From the NCBI GenBank assembly GCA_017615435.1, contig JAGAAF010000054.1, forward strand, positions 1 to 31,442: DNA of 31,442 nucleotides, written 5' to 3'. The notes under the pieces are model-generated. The model saw only the letters and a list, made by a program, of their open reading frames with translations, was not told the DNA's origin and ran no database searches. The DNA comes from Bacteroidales bacterium (GTDB lineage Bacteria; Bacteroidota; Bacteroidia; Bacteroidales; UBA932). How positions within the stretch are numbered: position 1 is the first letter of the stretch; every line of letters starts with the position of its first letter. Made by a program: the position numbers and the translations under genes. Positions 26,130 to 31,442 of the stretch are shown here, piece by piece.

Positions 26130-26160
26130 TTTGGATTATTCAGTATTTTGTGTACCTTTG
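26130..26160 (+). promoter_or_regulatory. Promoter of tRNA-Val
   Basis: TTTG (26130-26133), 19 nt, then TACCTTTG (26153-26160): both elements match the Bacteroidota consensus at optimal spacing. The mature tRNA begins 12 nt later. Confidence 0.75.
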
Positions 26161-26171
26161 CATTCCCATTC

Positions 26172-26246
26172 GGGTTCTTAGCTCAGTCGGTTCAGAGCGC
26201 TTGCTTCACACGCAAGAGGTCGGCAGTTCGAATCTGCCAGGACCCA
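26172..26246 (+). tRNA. tRNA-Val (anticodon CAC)
   Basis: A complete cloverleaf can be folded by hand. The acceptor is 26172-26178 paired with 26239-26245, with one T-G pair. The D stem is GCTC/GAGC and the anticodon stem is CTTGC/GCAAG with loop TTCACAC, giving anticodon CAC (valine, GUG codons). The T stem is GGCAG/CTGCC with loop TTCGAAT, and the discriminator is A26246. CCA is not encoded; the next bases are CA. Confidence 0.95.
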
Positions 26247-26250
26247 CAAG

Positions 26251-26279
26251 AAAGCACAGACGCAAGTCCGGGCTTTTTT
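26251..26279 (+). terminator. Terminator after tRNA-Val
   Basis: The stem is AAAGC (26251-26255) with GC and following Ts (26272-26276), plus an inner GAC/GTC closing a GCAA loop. A run of six Ts (26274-26279) follows. It lies 15 nt before the next start codon. Confidence 0.6.
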
Positions 26280-26293
26280 CGTATATTAGCAGT

Positions 26294-27673
26294 ATGAAAG
26301 TGAAACGTATATTAGGCATTGCGGGAGCGGTGCTGGGGGCCGCGGTTCTGGGCGGCTGCATTTATCTCAATACTTTGATGCCGATTATCACGGGCTATGC
26401 GGCGAAGAATCTGGGATCCGCGGTGTTCGTGTCGGGAAGGAATCAGGCGGACGTGGAGGCTCTGGACCTGAATTTCTCGTTCATCAAGTTCGTGAAGAAC
26501 AAAGTTGACTACGAGAATCAGACAGTTACCAGCCGTTTCCTGTGGTCGAAATCAAAGTCGCTGTATCGCGAAGGCTACGGTGTAACTCTTCTCAAGGGAC
26601 GCAAGGCTGAGCAAAAGCTCAGGGCTCAGGCATACCCGCTGCCGATAGAGAATAGTGGCTGCGAACACCACGTCCATTGCGGCACTCCCGAAAAGATGTG
26701 CGAGCACGCTTTGAATCAGATGCAGGCCCCGTATTACGCGCAGCTGCGCGAGCGCCTGGAGCCCATTGCAGAGGCGTTCGTGGACGAGCACGCATACAAC
26801 GGCCATCCGTTCGCTTTCGTCGTCCTTAAAGACGGAAGGAAGGTGGCAGAGCGCTATGGCGAGGGCATCAACCATCACACTCAGCTGCTAAGTTGGAGTA
26901 TGGGCAAGAGCTTCACGAACGCGCTTGTCGGCATTATGGCAGGGGACGGGCTTGTGGATATCTACGCTCCCACCGGCATTCCCGAGTGGCAGAACGATGA
27001 CCGTGCGAAGATCACACTCAACGACCTGATGCAGATGCAGAGCGGCCTTGAGTGGAACGAGGACTACGGCAACCGCTCGGATGTGAACGTGATGCTGCAC
27101 TGCGAAAAGGATATGGGCCTGTTCGCCATCAACAAACCGCTCGAGCACGAGCCGGGAACGTTCTGGTACTATTCCAGCGGCAGCACTAACATCGTGATGC
27201 GCTACCTCCGCGGCAAGTTCGCCTCTGACGAGGAGTTCCTGACCTACATCCACGACCGTCTGTTCGAGCCGCTGGGCATCCGTGGTGCGCACTTCGAGCC
27301 GGATATGAGCGGCACGCCCGTGGGATCTTCGTATCTCTATGTGACCGCGCGCGATTTCGCCCGCTTCGGGCAGATGTTCCTTGACGACGGAATGGTTGAC
27401 GGAGAACGCATCCTTCCCGAGGGCTGGGTCGAGTACACGACCACGCCGGCGTCTGCCAGCGAAGGCGGCTATGGCGCATTCTTCTGGCTGAACCGTGCCG
27501 GCGTTTGCCCGGACGTGCCTGCGGATATGTATTCCTGCAACGGCCACGACGGCCAGCAGATCTACATAATCCCCTCGAAGGGACTCGTAGTGGTGATTCT
27601 GGGCTATTCGCCCAAACCCGACAGGGTCATCGAGTTCAACCGCCTGCTCAGCGATATAATCGCAGAGTTATAA
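26294..27673 (+). CDS. Serine hydrolase with class C beta-lactamase fold
   Basis: A 459-residue membrane-anchored or lipidated serine hydrolase (N-terminal hydrophobic helix 5-28 with a possible lipobox LGGC, C22). The active-site signatures are SMGK (S202, K205), YYSSGSTN with Y292/Y293, and HDG at 418-420. This set is typical of the beta-lactamase-related family that includes 6-aminohexanoate-dimer hydrolase, esterases and D-amino acid peptidases. It is unlikely to be a true beta-lactamase. The start at 26294 is chosen because the longer open frame runs through the tRNA gene. The gene converges with the serpin gene, with one nucleotide between their stop codons. The substrate is unknown. 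Confidence 0.85.
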   Translation: MKVKRILGIAGAVLGAAVLGGCIYLNTLMPIITGYAAKNLGSAVFVSGRNQADVEALDLNFSFIKFVKNKVDYENQTVTSRFLWSKSKSLYREGYGVTLLKGRKAEQKLRAQAYPLPIENSGCEHHVHCGTPEKMCEHALNQMQAPYYAQLRERLEPIAEAFVDEHAYNGHPFAFVVLKDGRKVAERYGEGINHHTQLLSWSMGKSFTNALVGIMAGDGLVDIYAPTGIPEWQNDDRAKITLNDLMQMQSGLEWNEDYGNRSDVNVMLHCEKDMGLFAINKPLEHEPGTFWYYSSGSTNIVMRYLRGKFASDEEFLTYIHDRLFEPLGIRGAHFEPDMSGTPVGSSYLYVTARDFARFGQMFLDDGMVDGERILPEGWVEYTTTPASASEGGYGAFFWLNRAGVCPDVPADMYSCNGHDGQQIYIIPSKGLVVVILGYSPKPDRVIEFNRLLSDIIAEL

Positions 27674-27674
27674 A

Positions 27675-28916
27675 TTATTGTACGTTGCTGTAGCGTCCGG
27701 CAAACAGGACGACTCCAGTGCTGCTTTCCGTAATCAGGTAGAGGAACGGGTGGTCAGCGTGGAATACGGCGTGTCCGCCGACAGGTAAAGCGGAGTTCTT
27801 TATCATCCCGGCCGAGGAAATGGCTGCAGCCTCCGTGCCTTCTTCATCCACCTTGATAGCGGCGTGCTGCTGCACGAAGCTCAGGCATAGGGCGTAGTCG
27901 GACATAGGGGTGAAGTCGGCCGCTCCGCTGTCGAATGCGCTCGGCATACCCATCGCGCTCAGCAGGTCGTTCAGCTTGATGTAGTACTTGGTTTCGAAGC
28001 GGGGAAGCCAGACGTCCACATCCCACTCGCTGAGATCGTAGCGCAGCGCGTTCCAGTTGGTCTTCTTGAGCGTAGCGGTCACATCCGCGACGTTATGACC
28101 GGATGTGGGCAGGAAGACTATCATTGAGTAGGCGCCGTTGCCATAGGGGAGACGTACTGCCTGGAAGATGTCGTTCTCAAGGTAGAGAAGTTCCTTCTCC
28201 TGCTTCATCATAGTGACCTTCGACGGGGTTCCTGATTCATCGGTAAAGGTTTCAACTTTGCTGCTGCTCTTGTCGAACTTGTTCTTCCATTGTCCCTTGA
28301 AATAGAGAGCGTCCAGAAGGTAGCACAGCATATTGGGGTTCACTTCGTCGAGAATCTTTTCGATCATTCCGTTCGTGTGCTTCTTGCACCAGCCGTTGAT
28401 GACCTTCAGGGCTTCGTCGTTCTTCGTGAAGTCGAGGTTGGAAATCTCCGCTTTGTAGTACTGCCCGACCTCGCTCTTGTATGCGTCTTTCAGTGGCCAG
28501 CCATCGTCCACATAGATTGCGTTCGCAATCGCGACGGTGGTACGCCGGTCGAGCGTCGGAAGCTGCTCGAGCATAGAGAGGCAATATTCGTTCACCTGCG
28601 CGGTCTCGCCGGCCCCGTAGCCCAGAACGGCGGCGATTTCATCGGCCGTCTGGCCCGTCGCGCCGTCCAGAATCATCCCCAGCAGGAACTGCATACTCAG
28701 TGGGGAGATAATGTAGTCCTTCTTCGCTTCGGTGTTCACGCGGTCGAGGAAGTCGAATGTGAAGCTTTCGCCCTTCTGGACGTATTGCGAGCCCTTAGTG
28801 CTTAGTTCTATGGCCTTGTAGGGGTTCAATTCATCACCATTGTTGTGATTGCTCCCGCACCCCGTCAGCGCCACCGCCGCCAAGGCGAGGATCGCAGTCA
28901 AGATGATTCGTTTCAT
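27675..28916 (-). CDS. Lipoprotein serpin (serine protease inhibitor)
   Basis: A 413-residue serpin with a lipoprotein signal (lipobox LTGC, C20, from the ATG at 28916; an ATG two codons earlier is also possible). Serpin landmarks include the DYIISPLSMQFLLGMILDGATG region, a TVAIANAIYVDDGW strand and LLDALYFKGQWKNKF. The hinge of the reactive loop, DEEGTEAAAI, has small residues at P12-P10 and is therefore compatible with inhibition. Then come the FHADHPFLYLI and GVVLFAGRYSNV ends. Counting 17 residues from the first hinge Glu puts P1-P1' near the Asn-Ser of MIKNS, but the loop is about three residues longer than in antitrypsin, so P1 is uncertain. It would sit on the outer membrane or in the periplasm and trap host or competing bacterial proteases. 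A TATCTTTG -7 box lies upstream. Confidence 0.93.
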   Translation of the reverse strand: MKRIILTAILALAAVALTGCGSNHNNGDELNPYKAIELSTKGSQYVQKGESFTFDFLDRVNTEAKKDYIISPLSMQFLLGMILDGATGQTADEIAAVLGYGAGETAQVNEYCLSMLEQLPTLDRRTTVAIANAIYVDDGWPLKDAYKSEVGQYYKAEISNLDFTKNDEALKVINGWCKKHTNGMIEKILDEVNPNMLCYLLDALYFKGQWKNKFDKSSSKVETFTDESGTPSKVTMMKQEKELLYLENDIFQAVRLPYGNGAYSMIVFLPTSGHNVADVTATLKKTNWNALRYDLSEWDVDVWLPRFETKYYIKLNDLLSAMGMPSAFDSGAADFTPMSDYALCLSFVQQHAAIKVDEEGTEAAAISSAGMIKNSALPVGGHAVFHADHPFLYLITESSTGVVLFAGRYSNVQ

Positions 28917-28949
28917 TATCATTAGGTGTTAATTGTTTTCTTATCGAGA

Positions 28950-28957
28950 CAAAGATA
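28950..28957 (-). promoter_or_regulatory. -7 box of the serpin gene
   Basis: On the minus strand this reads TATCTTTG, an exact TAnnTTTG match, 33 nt before the serpin start. No clear -33 TTTG is present. Confidence 0.55.
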
Positions 28958-28996
28958 CTATTTTCCGTATCCTTATGGAAGATTCCTCTATTATTA

Positions 28997-29027
28997 TTTG
29001 CATTTCAGGGAAAAGTCATTACTTTTG
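28997..29027 (+). promoter_or_regulatory. Orphan promoter on the plus strand
   Basis: TTTG (28997-29000), 19 nt, then TACTTTTG (29020-29027): consensus elements at optimal spacing, as good as the tRNA promoter. No plus-strand gene follows before the antisense nuclease gene at 29153. Confidence 0.6.
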
Positions 29028-29033
29028 CATTAG

Positions 29034-29115
29034 AATATCGTCTGTGTTACGCTTCGGGCGGCTCGGACCAGGCCTCACCTCAGCGAAAGCTGGGGTGTTG
29101 TATTTATTTAGAATC
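29034..29115 (+). ncRNA. Candidate small RNA with a GNRA-loop hairpin
   Basis: Downstream of the orphan promoter there is no credible reading frame. A stable 9-bp hairpin (29076-29084 with 29089-29097, one T-G pair) closes a GAAA tetraloop, and a T-rich stretch follows (29098-29110). A GC-rich segment with a TTCG turn precedes it. I do not recognise a known RNA family. The transcript end is a guess. Confidence 0.3.
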
Positions 29116-29123
29116 TCTTTATT

Positions 29124-29178
29124 CGGACAGCAGCTGCCACGCCCGTTTGGGGCTAACTGCTGCTCCGCTTATTCAAGT
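29124..29178 (+). repeat. Intergenic repeat, short copy
   Basis: Positions 29124-29145 match 31126-31147 with two differences. Positions 29136-29178 match 31255-31297 almost fully. This copy thus joins the two outer parts of the longer copy at 31126-31297 and lacks 117 bp between them. It overlaps the last codons of the nuclease gene ending at 29153. Confidence 0.75.
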
Positions 29179-30361
29179 CACTGTCTGTTACCACAAGTAG
29201 AGCATCTAGGTGTTCCTCGACTATGCGCATCAGGTTGTCGGTGTAGGTAGACACGCCTATGGGCTTGTTGAGACCTTCCAGGGTCCACTCTACTTTCTCG
29301 CGGTTGGCCTTTTGGCAAATCAGGATGCCAATGGTGGGATTGTCCTGAGGGCGCTTTATGAGTTTATCAACGGCAGTGACATAGAGGCTCAACTGTCCTA
29401 TCCACTCGGACTGAAAGGGTTTTACTTTCAGTTCAATGGCGTAATAGCACATAAGTTCCAGATTATAGAGCAAAAGATCTATCTTGCCGCTTTCGCTGCC
29501 TACAGTGAATTCTATCTGCTGCCCACGTAGCAGGAAGTCTTTCCCCATCTCGAGTAGGAACCTTTGAAGGTTGAGTACTAGGGCGTCTTCGAGCTCGGCT
29601 TCTGTGTAGCTCTCCCTAAGATGCAGGAAACCAAGGTTCAACTCGCTCTTCATCATCTCCTCGGCCAGATCGCCTTGAGGTTTGGGCAGCGTGAGCGCGA
29701 AGTTGTTGAGCGGCTTGGAGGCGTCCTTATAGAAGTTGGCGGCAATGGAGTGCGACAGCATCGCACGGCTCCAGTTGTTCTGGATGGTCTTCTCGATGTA
29801 GAAGACGGCCTCTTTCACATCTTTGCAGACTGAGAAGATTTCGATATTGTGGCCCCAAGGTATCATTCCGAGGAAGTACGGGAAGGCCACCACAGGAGCA
29901 ATGTCTGCACTGACCGTCAGAGCGTCCTTAATTTGTTGCACAACTTGTGCAACAAATGTATCTTGCTTATTTTCAACCGGTTGCAATTGTTGCACAACTT
30001 GTGCCACAATTTCATTCTGCTCGGAATAGAAGCGGTAGAAGCGGGCCATACGGTAGAGGTTGTCCGTGGAAAAGCCCTGTGCCTCGGGGAACGCAGCCTT
30101 GAGGTCGAGGCTCACCTGATTGATGACCCCACTGCCCCAAATGCGCGTGCGCATAATCTCGCTGATGTCGTGCCCCAGGTACCAGTTGAACTCCAGCACA
30201 GCCGCATTGACCTGCAGATGCGCCTTGATCTGGCTCTGGCGGTAGCGCCCCTTCACGCTCTCAATCCACTGCTGATACTGCGGATTGGCGCTCACCTTGG
30301 CATCGCCACTTATTGGTTGATTTGGGAATGAATCACTTTTTACGTTATTTGAAGTTTTCAT
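29153..30361 (-). CDS. YhcG/DUF1016-family PD-(D/E)XK nuclease
   Basis: A 402-residue protein with the DUF1016 N-terminal domain (about 28-115, with LEFNWYLGHDISE and FSTDNLYRMARFY) and a C-terminal PD-(D/E)XK nuclease domain (about 230-385). The catalytic residues are D295 in KIDLLLYN and E310/K312 in YAIELKV. The conserved PYFLGMIPWGHN block lies near 161-172. The start at 30361 fits a promoter with its -7 box at 30384-30391; an ATG at 30373 is also possible. Residues 119-125 and 137-143 repeat VAQVVQQ, from a duplicated palindrome in the DNA. Family members are found as solitary genes and inside restriction or other defence loci. The natural substrate is not known. The last codons lie in a dispersed repeat. 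Confidence 0.9.
   Translation of the reverse strand: MKTSNNVKSDSFPNQPISGDAKVSANPQYQQWIESVKGRYRQSQIKAHLQVNAAVLEFNWYLGHDISEIMRTRIWGSGVINQVSLDLKAAFPEAQGFSTDNLYRMARFYRFYSEQNEIVAQVVQQLQPVENKQDTFVAQVVQQIKDALTVSADIAPVVAFPYFLGMIPWGHNIEIFSVCKDVKEAVFYIEKTIQNNWSRAMLSHSIAANFYKDASKPLNNFALTLPKPQGDLAEEMMKSELNLGFLHLRESYTEAELEDALVLNLQRFLLEMGKDFLLRGQQIEFTVGSESGKIDLLLYNLELMCYYAIELKVKPFQSEWIGQLSLYVTAVDKLIKRPQDNPTIGILICQKANREKVEWTLEGLNKPIGVSTYTDNLMRIVEEHLDALLVVTDSDLNKRSSS
29931..29957. repeat. 27-bp perfect palindrome inside the nuclease gene, copy 1
   Basis: Arms ATTTGTTGCACAA (29931-29943) and TTGTGCAACAAAT (29945-29957) around a central C29944. It encodes the second VAQVVQQ on the minus strand. Confidence 0.9.
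29986..30010. repeat. 25-bp near-perfect palindrome inside the nuclease gene, copy 2
   Basis: The same core as copy 1 with one arm mismatch (C30005). Its centre, C29998, is exactly 54 nt (18 codons) from that of copy 1. It encodes the first VAQVVQQ. Confidence 0.85.
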
Positions 30362-30383
30362 AATATCAATCATTTGGTTTGGA

Positions 30384-30415
30384 CAAAGGTAACTGATAAA
30401 AACAAGAATGTCAAG
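30384..30415 (-). promoter_or_regulatory. Promoter of the YhcG-like nuclease gene
   Basis: On the minus strand, CTTG (30415-30412), 20 nt, then TACCTTTG (30391-30384). The upstream element lies within the stem of the preceding gene's terminator. Confidence 0.55.
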
Positions 30416-30435
30416 ACCCGAAAGTCTTGACATTC
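30396..30435 (-). terminator. Terminator of the small secreted-protein gene
   Basis: A perfect 12-bp stem (30406-30417 with 30424-30435) has a 6-nt loop. On the minus strand it is followed by TTGTTTTT. It lies 37 nt after the stop of the gene ending at 30472. Confidence 0.8.
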
Positions 30436-30471
30436 AGTAAGTTACCTCTTTACGACGGAGCACCGAAGCGG

Positions 30472-31047
30472 CTAGAAAGAGAGTTTCATTGAAAGGCCGG
30501 CGGCGGGCTTGAGGGAGCCGTTGGCGGCAGTGGGAGTGTAGGAGAGGAAAGGCTCGAAGGAGACAGAAGGGGAGCGCCCTGCTGCGAGGTCCTGGTAGTA
30601 CATATTCTTGACCTTTGCCACGCGCTTCGCATCGATGCAAGACCAGATGGCAACTCCCAAATCCAAGGCCAGGGAGCCCATCATAATCATCATATATGTC
30701 GCTGCTTTGTCCTGGTCGGTGTAATACATCTTCCCCTCGGTGTCATAAGCTGCCAACTTATTAAGCTCCCTGGCACTGTTATCCGCGATATAATAAAAGG
30801 CCGCAGACGCACCAAGGAAGCACCATCCGCGCCCGCTCTCGCACATCAGCAACTGAGGTCCTCCTGGCACGCAGAAACCGAACAATCCTGCCAAACTGAC
30901 ATTGTACGGATCCTGCTCCGACGGCAGATACGCCCTGAAGTTATAGATATCCTTCAGATCCTTGTACTTATTCTCATTCGTGTACTGCGCCGTCGCCGAA
31001 AACGCCGCGACCAGCGAAAGAACGGTGATTAAGATGATTCGTTTCAT
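30472..31047 (-). CDS. Small secreted/membrane protein of unknown function
   Basis: A 191-residue protein with a signal peptide (1-20, ending SATA before QYTNENKY). A hydrophobic segment, AGLFGFCVPGGPQLLMCESGRGWCFLGASAAFYYIA (about 53-88), resembles the Gly-rich PGLGQxYxG...GxxFLG region of DUF5683-like Bacteroidota membrane proteins. A second hydrophobic helix (about 117-136, MMIMMGSLALDLGVAIWSCID) follows. The last part (about 157-191) alternates in a beta-like way and ends in KPAAGLSMKLSF, as outer-membrane proteins often do. I do not assign a function. It has its own promoter and terminator. Confidence 0.7.
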   Translation of the reverse strand: MKRIILITVLSLVAAFSATAQYTNENKYKDLKDIYNFRAYLPSEQDPYNVSLAGLFGFCVPGGPQLLMCESGRGWCFLGASAAFYYIADNSARELNKLAAYDTEGKMYYTDQDKAATYMMIMMGSLALDLGVAIWSCIDAKRVAKVKNMYYQDLAAGRSPSVSFEPFLSYTPTAANGSLKPAAGLSMKLSF

Positions 31048-31079
31048 AGTGTATAATCGTTGTTTTTATATTCCACCAG

Positions 31080-31087
31080 CAAATATA
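31080..31087 (-). promoter_or_regulatory. -7 box of the small secreted-protein gene
   Basis: On the minus strand this reads TATATTTG, an exact TAnnTTTG match, 32 nt before the start codon at 31047. No convincing -33 TTTG is seen. Confidence 0.5.
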
Positions 31088-31125
31088 CAATTATTTCGTC
31101 ATCTCCGACCTGTTCGGGGATCTTG

Positions 31126-31297
31126 CGGACAGCAGTTGCCCCGCCCGGGACTCAGTCGCGTCGCTCCTTCGGACCCTTCCATCCTATCCAGCGTCATCGC
31201 TTCGCGATAACTTGTCTAGGACGGACGCCTCCCCGCTCCCCGTGGCCGCGGGTGGCCACGCCCGTTCGGGGCAAACTGCTGCTCCGCTTATTTCAGT
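31126..31297 (+). repeat. Intergenic repeat, long copy
   Basis: This is the main content of the 31048-31415 gap. The outer parts, 31126-31147 and 31255-31297, match the short copy at 29124-29178. The 117-bp middle part is bounded by GCCCCGCCCG (31138-31147) and GCCACGCCCG (31255-31264). It contains small hairpins: ATCGC/GCGAT at 31196-31208, and CGTGGCC/GGCCACG at 31241-31260. No gene is seen in it. Confidence 0.7.
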
Positions 31298-31343
31298 GTT
31301 TACAAATTGTGGATAATAATGTCCCTTGATCCAGCCCTCTTTC

Positions 31344-31374
31344 TTTGAAAGATGTCCCCGATTGGATAAATTTG
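31344..31374 (+). promoter_or_regulatory. Promoter of the right-edge gene
   Basis: TTTG (31344-31347), 19 nt, then TAAATTTG (31367-31374): both elements are consensus at optimal spacing. An ATG follows 41 nt later at 31416. Confidence 0.7.
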
Positions 31375-31415
31375 TAACCCTTGAAACAGAAAGCAAATAA
31401 CAAAAACAATACACT

Positions 31416-31442
31416 ATGGTAAAGATTAAAGAGACGTATGTC
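31416..31442 (+). CDS. Start of a gene cut off by the window edge
   Basis: Nine codons (MVKIKETYV) follow a strong consensus promoter and an A-rich leader. Too little is visible to name a product. Confidence 0.5.

Noticed and set aside
26150..26293. N-terminal extension of the serine hydrolase frame
   Set aside because: It would translate through tRNA-Val and its terminator; the ATG at 26294 gives a proper signal anchor.
31184..31414. A 76-codon minus-strand frame in the right intergenic region
   Set aside because: It lies mostly in the repeat element and has no start context or similarity I recognise.
24799..31442. The right part as a complete defence island or a new defence system
   Set aside because: Only a toxin-antitoxin pair and a solitary YhcG-like nuclease are present, separated by a tRNA, a hydrolase and a serpin; no shared operon or partner genes support a single system.

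Overview
The window looks like a piece of a Bacteroidales (Bacteroidota) chromosome with moderately high GC. The evidence is a SusC/SusD pair, many lipoproteins with Bacteroidota-type signal peptides, promoters of the Bacteroidota form (a TTTG near -33 and TAnnTTTG near -7) and a Bacteroidota-type sodium-pump decarboxylase. The phylum is secure. A genus cannot be assigned from the sequence alone.

Left part, 1-11.7 kb (+): the 3' three quarters of a BglX-like GH3 beta-glucosidase, a secreted two-domain M16 zinc peptidase, and a SusC - SusD - small lipoprotein - DUF5018-like lipoprotein operon for outer-membrane glycan or peptide capture. A LuxR-type regulator with a RIC/YtfE-like di-iron hemerythrin domain faces the operon, with 1 nt between the stop codons. 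Next (12.5-14.6 kb) come a degenerate 51-bp-period repeat, a terminator, a small protein with a Myb/SANT-like C-terminus, and an Fn3-like lipoprotein.

Middle part, 14.6-24.7 kb: a DUF4015 glycosidase-like lipoprotein and a COG0523 metallochaperone GTPase with a histidine/aspartate-rich loop. Then comes an apparent six-gene operon: oadG, oadA (GTG start), oadB, a UPF0237 ACT-domain protein, a UPF0210/PFL protein and an N-acylglucosamine 2-epimerase. It ends at a terminator that lies inside the convergent esterase gene.

Right part, 24.7-31.4 kb, is a patchwork. It holds an AT-rich RHH/PIN toxin-antitoxin module with a clear operator and terminator, which abuts a headless membrane LuxR regulator. 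It continues with tRNA-Val(CAC) and its promoter, a class C beta-lactamase-fold hydrolase convergent with a lipoprotein serpin, a YhcG/DUF1016 PD-(D/E)XK nuclease carrying an internal duplicated palindrome, and a small secreted protein. Two related intergenic repeat copies are present, one looking like a 117-bp deletion derivative of the other. There is an orphan promoter that may drive a small RNA, and the first codons of a gene run off the right edge.

The most interesting items are the hemerythrin-LuxR fusion, the TA module abutting the beheaded regulator, the duplicated palindrome in the nuclease gene, the orphan promoter with its GNRA-loop hairpin, the split repeat family, and the very tight packing at all three convergent gene pairs. 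No CRISPR array, integrase, complete insertion sequence or rRNA was seen.
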